DNA of 64,000 nt from Solirubrum puertoriconensis (GTDB lineage Bacteria > Bacteroidota > Bacteroidia > Cytophagales > Hymenobacteraceae): NCBI RefSeq assembly GCF_001483135.1, contig NZ_LNAL01000008.1, forward strand, positions 1,302,001 through 1,366,000. Direction: 5' to 3'. Both the position numbers and the translations under genes were made by a program. This document shows, in pieces, positions 28,294 to 36,543 of the stretch. The notes beneath the pieces are model-generated. The model had not been told where the DNA came from. It did no database searches and was given only the letters and a program-made list of their open reading frames with translations. Every line of letters begins with the position of its first letter. Positions within the stretch are counted from its first letter, which is position 1.

Positions 28294-29187
28294 CTACAGC
28301 AGGTATTCGCCCTCAGTAACGGCGCCTAGGTCGTGGGGCTGGCTGGTTGCTGCCGGAGCCTGACCGATGCGCGAAGCCCGCCAGCTGAGGCCCGGGCTTT
28401 CCTTGCTCTCTACTATACTAAAGTAATTAAATGCCATGAGGATGGCCGTAATGGGCTGGAGCAAAAACTGCAAAGTCGAAATCAGCAGGCGTACTGGCAG
28501 CACCCAAAACCACTCCGACTGGTCTATCTCGAGCGCCGCCCCCAGGCTTTGCAGGAGGGCTTCGGGTATCTGAATAGTGCCTACTTGCAGCAACGCTGCC
28601 ATGAGCGCCAAGCCGAACGTCGTCCACCAAAACCGTTCGACCAGCTTAAAGCAGCGCGACAACGATTCTTCGCCGTCTTCGAGCATTACCACGGCGGGCA
28701 GCAGCGTAAAGGCCGGCCAGATGTAAATGCCCGGAATGATCAGGCACAAAAAGCCCAAGCCCATCAGCGCGCCAAAAATGAGGTTGCTGCCGAAATAGGA
28801 ACCCAGGCCGTTGACAAAGTCCCAAATCTGATCGGGCGTGTAACGGGCACCGGGCTCGTCGAGGGCGTGCATGCGGGCGCGCAGAAAGCCGTATACCACG
28901 CCCGTGCCTACAAAGCTGCCGATAGCATAAAACACCGTACCAACGGGGAATAGCATGGCGCCATCGGTGCCCACAAAATGCTCGCCAGCCGCCTGAAACA
29001 GCGCTCCGATAAGCATGTACAGGCCCGCGTAGCGCACCAAGACACCAAACAGCTCTTTGTAGTGCAGACGCAGGAGTTGGGCAGTGGCCTCCCACTTCTG
29101 TCCGAAGTCGCGCACTTGGTAGAAATCGGCGGGGTGGCTAAAGGGAGGCGGCCCAGCGGTAGGCTTGGCTGTGGTAAGCGTGGGCAT
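28294..29187 (-). CDS. Polytopic membrane protein, MoxR-cluster paralogue 2
   Basis: The 297-residue protein has six hydrophobic helices and the same layout as its neighbour 46 bp away: RDFGQKWEATAQLL near residue 30, IPGIYIWPAFTLLPAVVMLE near the middle, then LSRCFKLVERFWWTTFGLAL. It is the first gene of the minus-strand MoxR operon. Its upstream side is an AT-rich, foreign-looking spacer that separates it from the SpoIIM/RDD pair. Function unknown; probably a membrane component of the MoxR-linked assembly. Confidence 0.8.
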   Translation of the reverse strand: MPTLTTAKPTAGPPPFSHPADFYQVRDFGQKWEATAQLLRLHYKELFGVLVRYAGLYMLIGALFQAAGEHFVGTDGAMLFPVGTVFYAIGSFVGTGVVYGFLRARMHALDEPGARYTPDQIWDFVNGLGSYFGSNLIFGALMGLGFLCLIIPGIYIWPAFTLLPAVVMLEDGEESLSRCFKLVERFWWTTFGLALMAALLQVGTIQIPEALLQSLGAALEIDQSEWFWVLPVRLLISTLQFLLQPITAILMAFNYFSIVESKESPGLSWRASRIGQAPAATSQPHDLGAVTEGEYLL

Positions 29188-29578
29188 GGTGAACGACGGT
29201 GGAGATAAGCGGGAGCAGGACGATAAACACCAAGAAGTTAATAAATAAGAAGTGTGCGCAACAATACAGATAGTCTATTATAATTTTTAGCTAAAGTCAT
29301 GACCCTTACTCAGAATTATTAAAAACATAAACAAAGTTCTGTTTATTTGATGCAATGTATAAAAAATGCATAATATGTACTTTGGACATAATCAGGGAGT
29401 ATTTTACGCATTGATTCTTTGATATCACTTGATATTACTTTACATGATTACAACCCATTAACATTAAATAATATTGAGCAGTATATTAATTATCGAATAG
29501 ATCAAGCAAAACTAAGCTTCAACAAACGTACGGACAAAATAATATTTACATTATTAATTATAACTATAAACCATGAAA
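29188..29578. other. AT-rich spacer, no confident gene
   Basis: Composition drops sharply compared with both sides and there is no CCTAGG. A + strand frame at 29419-29712 begins with TTG and runs antisense into the broken lipoprotein gene; its composition is hydrophobic and unstructured and I do not accept it as a gene. The promoter of the MoxR operon is expected near 29190-29260, but I could not identify its -7 element with confidence. Confidence 0.6.
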
Positions 29579-30026
29579 TTACTCAGCATATTTTTTTGCA
29601 AGGGCATAGACCGTTTCATTTTTATAAATTATTTTATTGCTATTTTTATAAGTTATGCACTTATAGTCATTTGTGGAAAGCACTAAGGAGTCTTGTGTTA
29701 TTGTTCTTATGAGAAATATGGTGTTAGCAAGTCTGATGTGGCTGTCATCAATCATTGACCAACTTTGATCTGGTTCATGATCAAAGTTTTCTTCGTTACT
29801 ATCTATATACACACCATTCTTTTTTTTGTAAATCCTATAATGCTTATTATCGAATTTCCACCTTTCTGCATTCAATTTGCTTTGTTTTTTTTGCAGTAGA
29901 GTAATTACATACTTTTAGAGCATGAACAAGCCAGAAATCATTATTCGAATTTAAAATTTTGCTACCAGACTTAGACTTGCAAGAAGCTGTCATTAAAAGT
30001 GTTGTATACAGCAAAAGCCTTAACAT
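29579..30026 (-). pseudogene. Frameshifted lipoprotein gene, possibly lipocalin-like
   Basis: An ATG at 30026 opens a lipoprotein signal (LLLYTTLLMTASC) followed by KSKSGSKILNSNNDF, but this frame stops at about 29847. The downstream part continues one frame over (KLNAERWKFDNKHYRIYKK ... to the stop at 29579). The two frames meet at a run of eight A on the coding strand (T-run at 29885-29892). Removing one A would give a single protein of about 143 residues. The body (WKFDNKHYRIY ... IFLIRTITQDSLVLS) resembles lipocalin-like lipoproteins. It is AT-rich, unlike its neighbours. It may be a real pseudogene, a slippage (phase-variable) gene or a sequencing error. Confidence 0.65.
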
Positions 30027-30046
30027 TTTATTACCTTAAAAGCGAA

Positions 30047-31036
30047 TCAGGGGGCCTCCTCGTCGGTTTCGGTGAGGGCGAGGCCTAGGCGCGTGGTGCG
30101 GCGGTACACCCACCAGGGGTACACCACAAAGTAGCCTACTACCAGCACCAGCGAGAGGCCAATGGTCGGCAAGCTCACGGCCAGCGGGTGGCGCGGCGCC
30201 AAGCGGGTAACAAAGCCTTCCAGGAAAGCGGCTACCACAATCAGCGGCACCAAGCCGGCCATCAGGCGCATACCATCGCGGGCACCGCGGCGCAAGGCCT
30301 CGCCACGCGGGTAGCTGCCCGGAAAGAGCAGGCTGTTGCCCAGCACCAGCCCTGCCCCGGCGGCCAGAATAATGCAGCTGATTTCAATGGTGCCGTGCAC
30401 CCAAATGGCCATGGCCGATTTCAGCCCCACGCCCTGCGCGAAAAAGAAATACTGAAAACTGCCCACCATCACGGCGTTGCGAAACAGCAGAAACAGCGTA
30501 CCTAGGCCGCCAACCACCCCGAGGGCAAACGTGAGCAAGGCCACGCGCACGTTGTTGAAGGCGATGTACAGAAACATGGATACCTCGGGGGCGGTGCCGT
30601 ACACATCGGTGGGCCGGCCGCGCCGGATGTTCTCGAGCGTCGAGTTCACGTAGCCGTCGCCCAAAATCAGGCGCACAAAGGTGTCGTCTTCGGCAGCCGA
30701 TAGCGCACCTAGGCCCGCAAACAGCAGAAACAGCACAAAGGCCAGCAGCATGGGCCGCCAATAGCGCACCATCAGCAGCGGAAACTCGAGTCGCCAAAAC
30801 CTACCTAGGGGCTGGCGGCGCGCGGCGCGGCGGCGGTACAACTGTTCATGAAAGCGCGCCGCCAGTTGGTTGAGGTGCTCGGTAACCGGTGCCGACGGGT
30901 AGAACGTGCGGGCGTACGCCAAGTCGTCGGTGAGGGCTACAAAACGCTCGGCCAGCTCTTCGGGGGTAGCGGCCGGGGTATGTTCGTAAGAGTGCCACCG
31001 CTCTTGGTTGCGGCGGATGAATACAGCTTCGCGCAT
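30047..31036 (-). CDS. SpoIIM/DUF95-type membrane protein
   Basis: The ATG at 31036 (MREAVFIRRNQERW) gives 329 residues; extension to 31069 is possible but unneeded. The N-terminal cytoplasmic helical region (RNQERWHSYE ... YARTFYPSAPV) is followed by five or six membrane helices. IWVHGTIEISCIILAAGAGL and NNVRVALLTFALGVVGG are typical of the stage II sporulation protein M family. In non-sporulating bacteria this family is found beside RDD and MoxR genes. It is divergent from the RDD gene with 89 bp between the starts. Confidence 0.9.
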   Translation of the reverse strand: MREAVFIRRNQERWHSYEHTPAATPEELAERFVALTDDLAYARTFYPSAPVTEHLNQLAARFHEQLYRRRAARRQPLGRFWRLEFPLLMVRYWRPMLLAFVLFLLFAGLGALSAAEDDTFVRLILGDGYVNSTLENIRRGRPTDVYGTAPEVSMFLYIAFNNVRVALLTFALGVVGGLGTLFLLFRNAVMVGSFQYFFFAQGVGLKSAMAIWVHGTIEISCIILAAGAGLVLGNSLLFPGSYPRGEALRRGARDGMRLMAGLVPLIVVAAFLEGFVTRLAPRHPLAVSLPTIGLSLVLVVGYFVVYPWWVYRRTTRLGLALTETDEEAP

Positions 31037-31125
31037 AAAGAAACGCCCGACCGTAAGCGGCGGGCGCAAATCGTGTCAGGAAGATTATATTTTTGGAAGT
31101 ATTCTCCAATAATAGTTTGCCGCCC

Positions 31126-31875
31126 ATGGCTCAGTTGCGCATTCCAACCACCCAAAACGTTACGCTTGAGTACGAAACCGCCTCCATTGGCGAGCGTATT
31201 GCCGCCACCCTGCTCGATGGCGTGGTGCAAGCCGGCTGGGTTATTCTGTGGCTGACGCTGCTGTTCGGCGTGTTCGATCTAGAAAGCGGCCGCAACGAAT
31301 TCACGCTTGGCATGATCATCATTGTGGTAATTGTGCTGCCGCTGTTTGTGTACCACTTGGTGTCGGAGGCCCTGTGGCAGGGGCAAAGCATCGGCAAGCG
31401 CATCATGAAAGTGCGCGTAATCAGCCTCAACGGCACGCCAGCACGCTTCACGCAATACTTGTTGCGCTGGGTGTTGCGCATTGTCGATGTGAGCATGTTT
31501 TACGGCATTGTGGCCATTGCCTGCATTTTGGGCAGCGGCCGCGGGCAGCGCCTGGGTGATATGGCCGCCGGCACCGCAGTAGTGCGCCTCAACCGCCGCC
31601 AAACCGCCGCCGATAACTCCTTGTTCGGCTCCGATTACGACCCCAATTACCGCGTTACCTTCCCGCAGGTAGCTTCGCTGGCCGACCACGACGTGCGCCT
31701 GATTCAGGAACTAGTAACGCAGAGCGAAAAGCGCGGCGCTTACCACATCCTCGACGATGTCGCCGAGCGGGTGCGCACCCTTACGGGTATCGAAACCAAC
31801 ATGCCCAACCACGAATTTTTGCTTGTAGTGCTGCGCGACTACGGCTACCTCGCCTCACAAGCTGCGGCGCACTAA
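31126..31875 (+). CDS. RDD family membrane protein
   Basis: The ATG at 31126 (MAQLRIPTTQNVTLEYE) gives 249 residues. It has the RDD-type core: ASIGERIAATLLDGVVQAGW, three helices, WQGQSIGKRIMKVRVISLNG and LRWVLRIVDVSMFYG. The C-terminal 90 residues form a soluble tail (DHDVRLIQELVTQSEKRGAYHI in part). TATTTTTG at 31088-31095 fits a -7 promoter element. It is divergent from the SpoIIM gene, a pairing common in Bacteroidota. RDD proteins are putative transporters or membrane-complex components. Confidence 0.9.
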   Translation: MAQLRIPTTQNVTLEYETASIGERIAATLLDGVVQAGWVILWLTLLFGVFDLESGRNEFTLGMIIIVVIVLPLFVYHLVSEALWQGQSIGKRIMKVRVISLNGTPARFTQYLLRWVLRIVDVSMFYGIVAIACILGSGRGQRLGDMAAGTAVVRLNRRQTAADNSLFGSDYDPNYRVTFPQVASLADHDVRLIQELVTQSEKRGAYHILDDVAERVRTLTGIETNMPNHEFLLVVLRDYGYLASQAAAH

Positions 31876-31977
31876 GTAGTAGGGTAATTAGCTGCCTATT
31901 AGCCAGTCAGCTTGGTTGGCCCCAACTCCGTTGCCGTTTGGCCGTAGCAGTAGAGTAAACCTAACGCTGACTTTGCC

Positions 31978-32373
31978 ATGGCTACTGATAATAGAAACGA
32001 CAACGATAAATTCGATTTCGTAAAGGATAACAACCCGCGCGAGTCGCCCAACCTCAGCCCCCAGCCCGAAAATCTGCGCCGGGGCGCCGAGGTAGCCAAC
32101 CAGCCCGAGGGCATGCCTGGCCAAGCCGCTAACCCCGGCTTGCAAGCGCCGCATCAGCAAGCGCCCAACTACGGCGATTTTGGCAAGGCTGAAAACGCCG
32201 TGCCTCAAAGCCAAGCTTCTACTTCGAGCGAGAACTTCCAGCCGTACTACGGCCAAGAAACTCCGCCACAACCCGAAGACACCCACCACGGCGACAACCG
32301 TTTCCGAAACAGCGGCACCCGCAATTGGGAAACCAACGAGCCTAAAAACCCGCACGTAGGTTCCGAAGACTAA
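31978..32373 (+). CDS. Small hydrophilic, probably disordered protein
   Basis: The 131-residue protein is very rich in Asn, Pro, Gln, Glu and Gly, with no hydrophobic segment and no cysteine. Such composition suggests an intrinsically disordered cytoplasmic protein, perhaps stress-related. GACTTTGCC lies directly before the ATG, so the transcript may have almost no leader. A strong bidirectional terminator follows. I recognise no family. Confidence 0.7.
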   Translation: MATDNRNDNDKFDFVKDNNPRESPNLSPQPENLRRGAEVANQPEGMPGQAANPGLQAPHQQAPNYGDFGKAENAVPQSQASTSSENFQPYYGQETPPQPEDTHHGDNRFRNSGTRNWETNEPKNPHVGSED

Positions 32374-32395
32374 GCCCCCTAGGTGCCTGTAATGT

Positions 32396-32431
32396 AAAAA
32401 GCCCCTGCTAGCGTACTAGCAGGGGCTTTTT
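32396..32431. terminator. Bidirectional terminator between convergent genes
   Basis: A perfect 16-bp stem (five A, GCCCCTGCTAG, loop CGTA, then the complement and five T) serves both the disordered-protein gene (+) and the GNAT-nitrilase gene (-). Confidence 0.9.
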
Positions 32432-32452
32432 GTTTGTTCACGAAGCAGGCAA

Positions 32453-34180
32453 TCAACCAGCGGTGTGCTGCATCTTGTTTTTGCGAGCGGGTCGCATCGA
32501 TACGCGGTCTTCGCCTTGGCCAAGCAATTCGTCGTCGCGTTCGGTTTTCTTCACCACCCAACTTACCGAGTACAGGTCCTTCCGACGGTCGCGCAGGTTG
32601 CGCACGGCGCCCGAGGTGTTCAAGTCCTTCAGCAAGTCTAGGTCGAGGTCGGCAATCAGCGTCATCTCGGTGTTCGGCGTGGCCTCGGCCACGATGGCGT
32701 CGTGCGGGAAGGCAAAGTCGGAGGGGCTGAACACGGCCGACTGCGAGTACTGAATGTCCATGTTCTCGACGCGCGGCAGGTTGCCTACCGAGCCCGTAAT
32801 GGCCACGTAGCACTCGTTTTCGATGGCGCGGGCCTGGGCGCACAGGCGCACCCGTTGGTAGGCGTTCTTGGTATCCGTCCAGAACGGCACGAACAGAATC
32901 TTCATGCCTTCGTCGGAGAGCATGCGCGAGAGCTCGGGAAACTCCACGTCGTAGCACACCAAAATGCCGATTTTACCGAAGTCCGTGTCAAAGCACTTCA
33001 GCTTGTCGCCACCGCGCATGCCCCAGTAGCTGGCCTCGTCGGGGGTTACGTGCAGCTTGTACTGCTCGTCCACGGTGCCGTCGCGGCGGCAGAGGTAAGC
33101 TACGTTGTGCAGCTTGCCGTCGTGGTACAGCGGCATCGAGCCGGCAATGATGTTGATGTTGTAGCTCACAGCCAGTTCCATCATTTTCGCCTTGATGGGC
33201 TCGGTGAAAGCGGCCATGGCCCGAATGGCTACCGACGGGGTGTCCTCGTTGGTAAGCGCCATGAGGGGCGCATTGAAGAACTCCGGAAACATCACGCAGT
33301 CGGCCTTGTAGCCCGATACGGTATCCACGAAAAACTCGATCTGCTGAAACAGATCTTCGAGCGAGCGGGTGCCGCGCATTTGCCACTGCACAATGCCAAT
33401 GCGCACGTTGCTCTTCACGTTGCCGATGAGGCGTTCGGCATCCTCGTCGTAGTACACGTTAATCCACTCCAGCAGCGTGGCGTAGGCCTTCGACTCGGAG
33501 TCGTAGGGCAAGTAGCCGCGGATGATTTTGCGTACGTGAAACTCGTTGGAAAGCTGAAAAGTGAGGATGGGGTCGGTCAGCTCTTTGTTGCGCACCATCT
33601 CCACGTACTTGGCCGGCGTCATCTCGTCGGCGTACTTGGCGTAGCCCGGAATGCGGCCGCCCGCCACCATGGCGCGCAGGTTCAGGTTTTCGCACAGCTC
33701 CTTGCGGGCATCGTAGAGGCGCCGACCTAGGCGCAGGTTGCGGTACTCGGGGTCCACGAACACGTCGACGCCGTACAGCGTGTCGCCGTCGGGGTTGTGC
33801 GTGTCGAACTTGCCGTTGCCGGTAATCTTGGCGTAGGTGTGCCGGTCGCCAAAGTCGGAATACTGCACAATGATGGCCAGTGCGGCGGCCACCACCACGC
33901 CGTTGTCTTCGATACAGATTTGGCCTTCCGGAAACTTCCGCACAAGGGCGTTGTACTCGTCCTGGGCCCAGGCGCCCTCCATGTTGGAGTACACCTTGTC
34001 CATAATATCGCGCACGGCTTTGTAGTCCGATTTGCGGAGCGTGCGCAGCACCAGCTTGTGTGCCTGCGTTACTTGCCCGTCCTCCGGGGCGGTGGGGGTA
34101 GCAGCAGCAGCTGGTGCGGTTGGTTTCTTATCGGCCTTTTTGGCTTGGCCGTTTGATTTAGCAGAGGAACTCGAAGCCAT
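32453..34180 (-). CDS. Fused GNAT acetyltransferase and nitrilase-superfamily amidohydrolase
   Basis: The ATG at 34180 (MASSSSAKSNGQAKK) gives 575 residues; the reading frame upstream is unrelated. After a Lys/Ala/Pro-rich linker, residues of about 45-250 form a GNAT domain (LRKSDYKAVRDIMDKVY, then FVDPEYRNLRLGRRLYDARK). Residues of about 265-555 form a carbon-nitrogen hydrolase with the Glu-Lys-Cys triad in VMFPEFFNAPL, EQYKLHVTPDE and ILVCYDVEFPE. This two-domain arrangement is a known bacterial family with unproven substrate. TACTTTTG at 34209-34216 (minus strand) is a perfect -7 element. Confidence 0.92.
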   Translation of the reverse strand: MASSSSAKSNGQAKKADKKPTAPAAAATPTAPEDGQVTQAHKLVLRTLRKSDYKAVRDIMDKVYSNMEGAWAQDEYNALVRKFPEGQICIEDNGVVVAAALAIIVQYSDFGDRHTYAKITGNGKFDTHNPDGDTLYGVDVFVDPEYRNLRLGRRLYDARKELCENLNLRAMVAGGRIPGYAKYADEMTPAKYVEMVRNKELTDPILTFQLSNEFHVRKIIRGYLPYDSESKAYATLLEWINVYYDEDAERLIGNVKSNVRIGIVQWQMRGTRSLEDLFQQIEFFVDTVSGYKADCVMFPEFFNAPLMALTNEDTPSVAIRAMAAFTEPIKAKMMELAVSYNINIIAGSMPLYHDGKLHNVAYLCRRDGTVDEQYKLHVTPDEASYWGMRGGDKLKCFDTDFGKIGILVCYDVEFPELSRMLSDEGMKILFVPFWTDTKNAYQRVRLCAQARAIENECYVAITGSVGNLPRVENMDIQYSQSAVFSPSDFAFPHDAIVAEATPNTEMTLIADLDLDLLKDLNTSGAVRNLRDRRKDLYSVSWVVKKTERDDELLGQGEDRVSMRPARKNKMQHTAG

Positions 34181-34208
34181 GATAGCAGAAGGGATGAAAC
34201 GCGTTCCA

Positions 34209-34216
34209 CAAAAGTA
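34209..34216 (-). promoter_or_regulatory. -7 promoter element of the GNAT-nitrilase gene
   Basis: The minus strand reads TACTTTTG, an exact TAnnTTTG match, 28 bp before the chosen ATG. No good -33 element was found. Confidence 0.6.
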
Positions 34217-34332
34217 GAGAGTTGGTGGCCGCGTAGGGGCAATACGTAGCAACGTAGCCGAAGGGCTTGGTGTTCCGAAACCGGCGGCAGGTGTTGTATC
34301 TTAAGTAAGCCACACCTTTTACGCCCTAGGTT

Positions 34333-34785
34333 ATGCTGCTGCGCTCCGCTACCCCCGCCGACGTACCCGCGATGTTCGACATCCGCTGCTCGGTGCGCGA
34401 AAATCATCAGTCGCGCGAAGAACTGGCCGCCCTAGGTGTAACGCCTGAATCTGTGGCCGCAATGCTCGAAGGCGACGGGCCGGGCTGGGTGGTTGAAGTA
34501 GACGGCAAGCCCGTGGCTTTTGCCATGGTTATCGTTCTGGAAAAAACGGTGTTTGCCTGTTTTGTGAGCCCCGGTTACGAGGGGCGCGGCATCGGATGCC
34601 TGCTGATGGAAGCCGCCGAGCATTGCCTCGCTCACAACGGCATTGAGGAGGCATGGCTTACTACCGGAGCCAACCCAGACCTGCGCGCCAACGGCTTCTA
34701 CCAAGCCCTCGACTGGACACCAGCCGGCACCGACCCTGATGGGCAATTGCGCTATACCAAGCGCCTGCCGCGGCTTGGTCATTAG
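34333..34785 (+). CDS. GNAT family N-acetyltransferase
   Basis: The 150-residue single-domain protein starts MLLRSATPADVPAMFDIR. Acetyl-CoA binding motif A is FVSPGYEGRGIGCLLMEAAE, and NGFYQALDWTPAG forms the C-terminal strand and wall. The acceptor is not predictable. It is divergent from the GNAT-nitrilase gene and converges with the CoA-transferase genes across a hairpin at 34834-34867. Confidence 0.9.
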   Translation: MLLRSATPADVPAMFDIRCSVRENHQSREELAALGVTPESVAAMLEGDGPGWVVEVDGKPVAFAMVIVLEKTVFACFVSPGYEGRGIGCLLMEAAEHCLAHNGIEEAWLTTGANPDLRANGFYQALDWTPAGTDPDGQLRYTKRLPRLGH

Positions 34786-34831
34786 CGCCTGCCAAGGGCG
34801 CAGGCACCCAGCCGCACCTAGAGCCAAAAAC

Positions 34832-34867
34832 AAAAAGCTTCGCTGGGCCTTGGCCCAGCGAAGCTTT
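34832..34867 (-). terminator. Terminator of the CoA-transferase operon
   Basis: A perfect 16-bp stem with a 2-base loop (34834-34849 with 34852-34867). Read on the minus strand it is followed by a T-rich tract (TTTTTGTTTTTGG), so it mainly serves the minus-strand gene; the + strand tail is weak. Confidence 0.85.
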
Positions 34868-34889
34868 GCGGCAGCAAGGAGCTATTAAG

Positions 34890-35549
34890 CTACAGTGCCA
34901 TTTCGGGCACGCCGCCCTCGGGCACCACCAGTTTCCCGGCGGTAGCCGCCTGAATTTGCTCAACCGACACGCCTGGTGCCCGCTCGCGCAGCACAAAGCC
35001 ATCGGGCGTCACGTCGATTACGGCCAACTCCGTTACAATCTTCTTCACGCAGCGCAAACCCGTGATGGGCAGCGTGCAGTCGGGCAGCAGTTTGGAGGAG
35101 CCGTCTTTGGCCACGTGCTGCATGGCCACGATGATGTTCTTGGCCGAGGCCACCAGGTCCATGGCGCCGCCCATGCCTTTCACCATCTTGCCCGGAATCT
35201 TCCAATTGGCAATGTCGCCGCGCTCTGAAACCTCCATGGCGCCTAGGATGGTCAGGTCGACGTGTTCGCCGCGGATCATGCCAAACGACTCGGCCGAGGA
35301 GAAGATGCTGGAGCCTGGCAACGTAGTAATGGTTTGCTTACCAGCGTTGATGAGGTCGGGGTCTACTTGGTCTTCGGTAGGGAAGGGGCCCATGCCCAGC
35401 AGCCCGTTCTCCGACTGCAGCACCACGTTCACGCCCTGCGGAATGTAGTTGGCCACCAACGTCGGAATACCAATGCCGAGGTTTACGTAGTAGCCGTCTT
35501 TAACTTCTTTGGCAATGCGCTTGGCAATGCCGTGTTTATCTAAAGCCAT
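34890..35549 (-). CDS. scoB: 3-oxoacid CoA-transferase subunit B
   Basis: The 219-residue subunit has the catalytic Glu in [12 protein letters not shown] and the family segments [13 protein letters not shown] and [14 protein letters not shown]. With subunit A it moves CoA between succinyl-CoA and acetoacetate, or a related acid pair, in ketone-body or short-chain acid use. The two subunits are separated by a 146-bp gap filled by an interspersed repeat, where direct linkage is more usual. Confidence 0.93.
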   Translation of the reverse strand: MALDKHGIAKRIAKEVKDGYYVNLGIGIPTLVANYIPQGVNVVLQSENGLLGMGPFPTEDQVDPDLINAGKQTITTLPGSSIFSSAESFGMIRGEHVDLTILGAMEVSERGDIANWKIPGKMVKGMGGAMDLVASAKNIIVAMQHVAKDGSSKLLPDCTLPITGLRCVKKIVTELAVIDVTPDGFVLRERAPGVSVEQIQAATAGKLVVPEGGVPEMAL

Positions 35550-35572
35550 GATGCTCTGTTGCTGGAAGTAAC

Positions 35573-35683
35573 GTCATGTCGAGCTTGCCGGGGCATCTCG
35601 CGTGCTGATACTAGGGACTGATCAGCTGTTCAGCAAGAAGATTACTACTTGGCGCGATTCCTTGGTTTCGCTCGGAATGACGT
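35573..35683. repeat. MITE-like or REP-doublet element, copy B
   Basis: The left end reads GTCATGTCGAGC ... CATCTCGCGTGCTGA and the right end, inverted, reads GTCATTCCGAGCGAAACC, giving imperfect terminal inverted repeats around about 40 unrelated bases. The left end matches copy A at 24116-24152. It lies between scoB and scoA and has no coding capacity. Confidence 0.7.
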
Positions 35684-35695
35684 GTTATTAAAAAG

Positions 35696-36394
35696 CTACC
35701 CCTGCCTAACGGTCCGCTGCTCAATGCGCTTCTCGTAGCTCTTGCCCTGATAGATGCGCTGCACGTAAATGCCGGGCGTGTGAATTTGGTTGGGGTCAAG
35801 TTCGCCGGCGGGTACCAGCTCCTCTACCTCGGCAACCGTAATTTTGCCTGCAGCGGCCATCATGGGGTTGAAGTTCCGCGCGGTGCCTTTATAGATAAGG
35901 TTGCCGGCAGTGTCGCCCTTCCAAGCCTTCACGAAGGCGAAATCGGCGTGCAGAGCGGTTTCGAGCAGGTACATCTTGCCGTTGAACTCGCGCGACTCCT
36001 TGCCTTCGCCTACCTCGGTGCCGTAGCCGGCCGGAGTGTAAAAGGCCGGAATGCCTGCGCCACCAGCCCGGCAGCGTTCGGCTAGCGTGCCCTGCGGAAT
36101 CAGCTCTACCTCCAGCTCGCCCGAGAGTAGCTGGCGCTCAAACTCGGCGTTTTCGCCTACGTAGCTCGATATCATTTTCTTCACCTGGCGCTGTTGCAGC
36201 AGCAAGCCAATGCCAAAATCGTCGACGCCGGCGTTGTTGCTGATGCAGGTGAGGTTTTTCACGCCTAGGCGGAGCAGCTCTTGAATGCTGTTCTCGGGGA
36301 TGCCGCACAGGCCAAAACCGCCGAGCATGAGCGTCATGCCGTCGGTGATACCCTGCAGCGCGGCTTGGGCATCGGCCACTACTTTGTTGATCAT
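35696..36394 (-). CDS. scoA: 3-oxoacid CoA-transferase subunit A
   Basis: The ATG at 36394 ([15 protein letters not shown]) gives 232 residues. [15 protein letters not shown] is the CoA-binding glycine-rich signature, and [20 protein letters not shown] and [19 protein letters not shown] are typical of subunit A of SCOT-type transferases. It is first in the operon with scoB. Confidence 0.93.
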   Translation of the reverse strand: MINKVVADAQAALQGITDGMTLMLGGFGLCGIPENSIQELLRLGVKNLTCISNNAGVDDFGIGLLLQQRQVKKMISSYVGENAEFERQLLSGELEVELIPQGTLAERCRAGGAGIPAFYTPAGYGTEVGEGKESREFNGKMYLLETALHADFAFVKAWKGDTAGNLIYKGTARNFNPMMAAAGKITVAEVEELVPAGELDPNQIHTPGIYVQRIYQGKSYEKRIEQRTVRQG

Positions 36395-36422
36395 AGAAAT
36401 CGGGTGGGGATTTGGAGGCGCC

Positions 36423-36475
36423 AAAATAGCAACTCCCCGCCCAGCATGCGCAGTGCCGGGCGGGGAGTTGCTATT
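36423..36475 (-). terminator. Terminator of the ftsX-to-ribF operon
   Basis: A perfect 18-bp inverted repeat (36425-36442 with 36458-36475) and a 15-base loop. Read on the minus strand, TTTTGG follows the stem. It lies between ribF and scoA. The minus-strand sequence TATTTTGG at its edge could also belong to the scoA promoter. Confidence 0.8.
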
Positions 36476-36543
36476 ACGTAGGCCGGATTATTATGTCGGG
36501 CAGCCTGCAATGCGCGGTGCGGCCCGATAGCAGCGCCTAGGTG

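Noticed and set aside
29419-29712. Plus-strand ORF of 97 codons in the AT-rich island
   Set aside because: TTG start, low-complexity hydrophobic product and antisense overlap with the broken lipoprotein gene.
32702-33730. Plus-strand frame of 342 codons
   Set aside because: Antisense to the nitrilase domain, with a His/Val/Leu-rich shadow composition and no motif.
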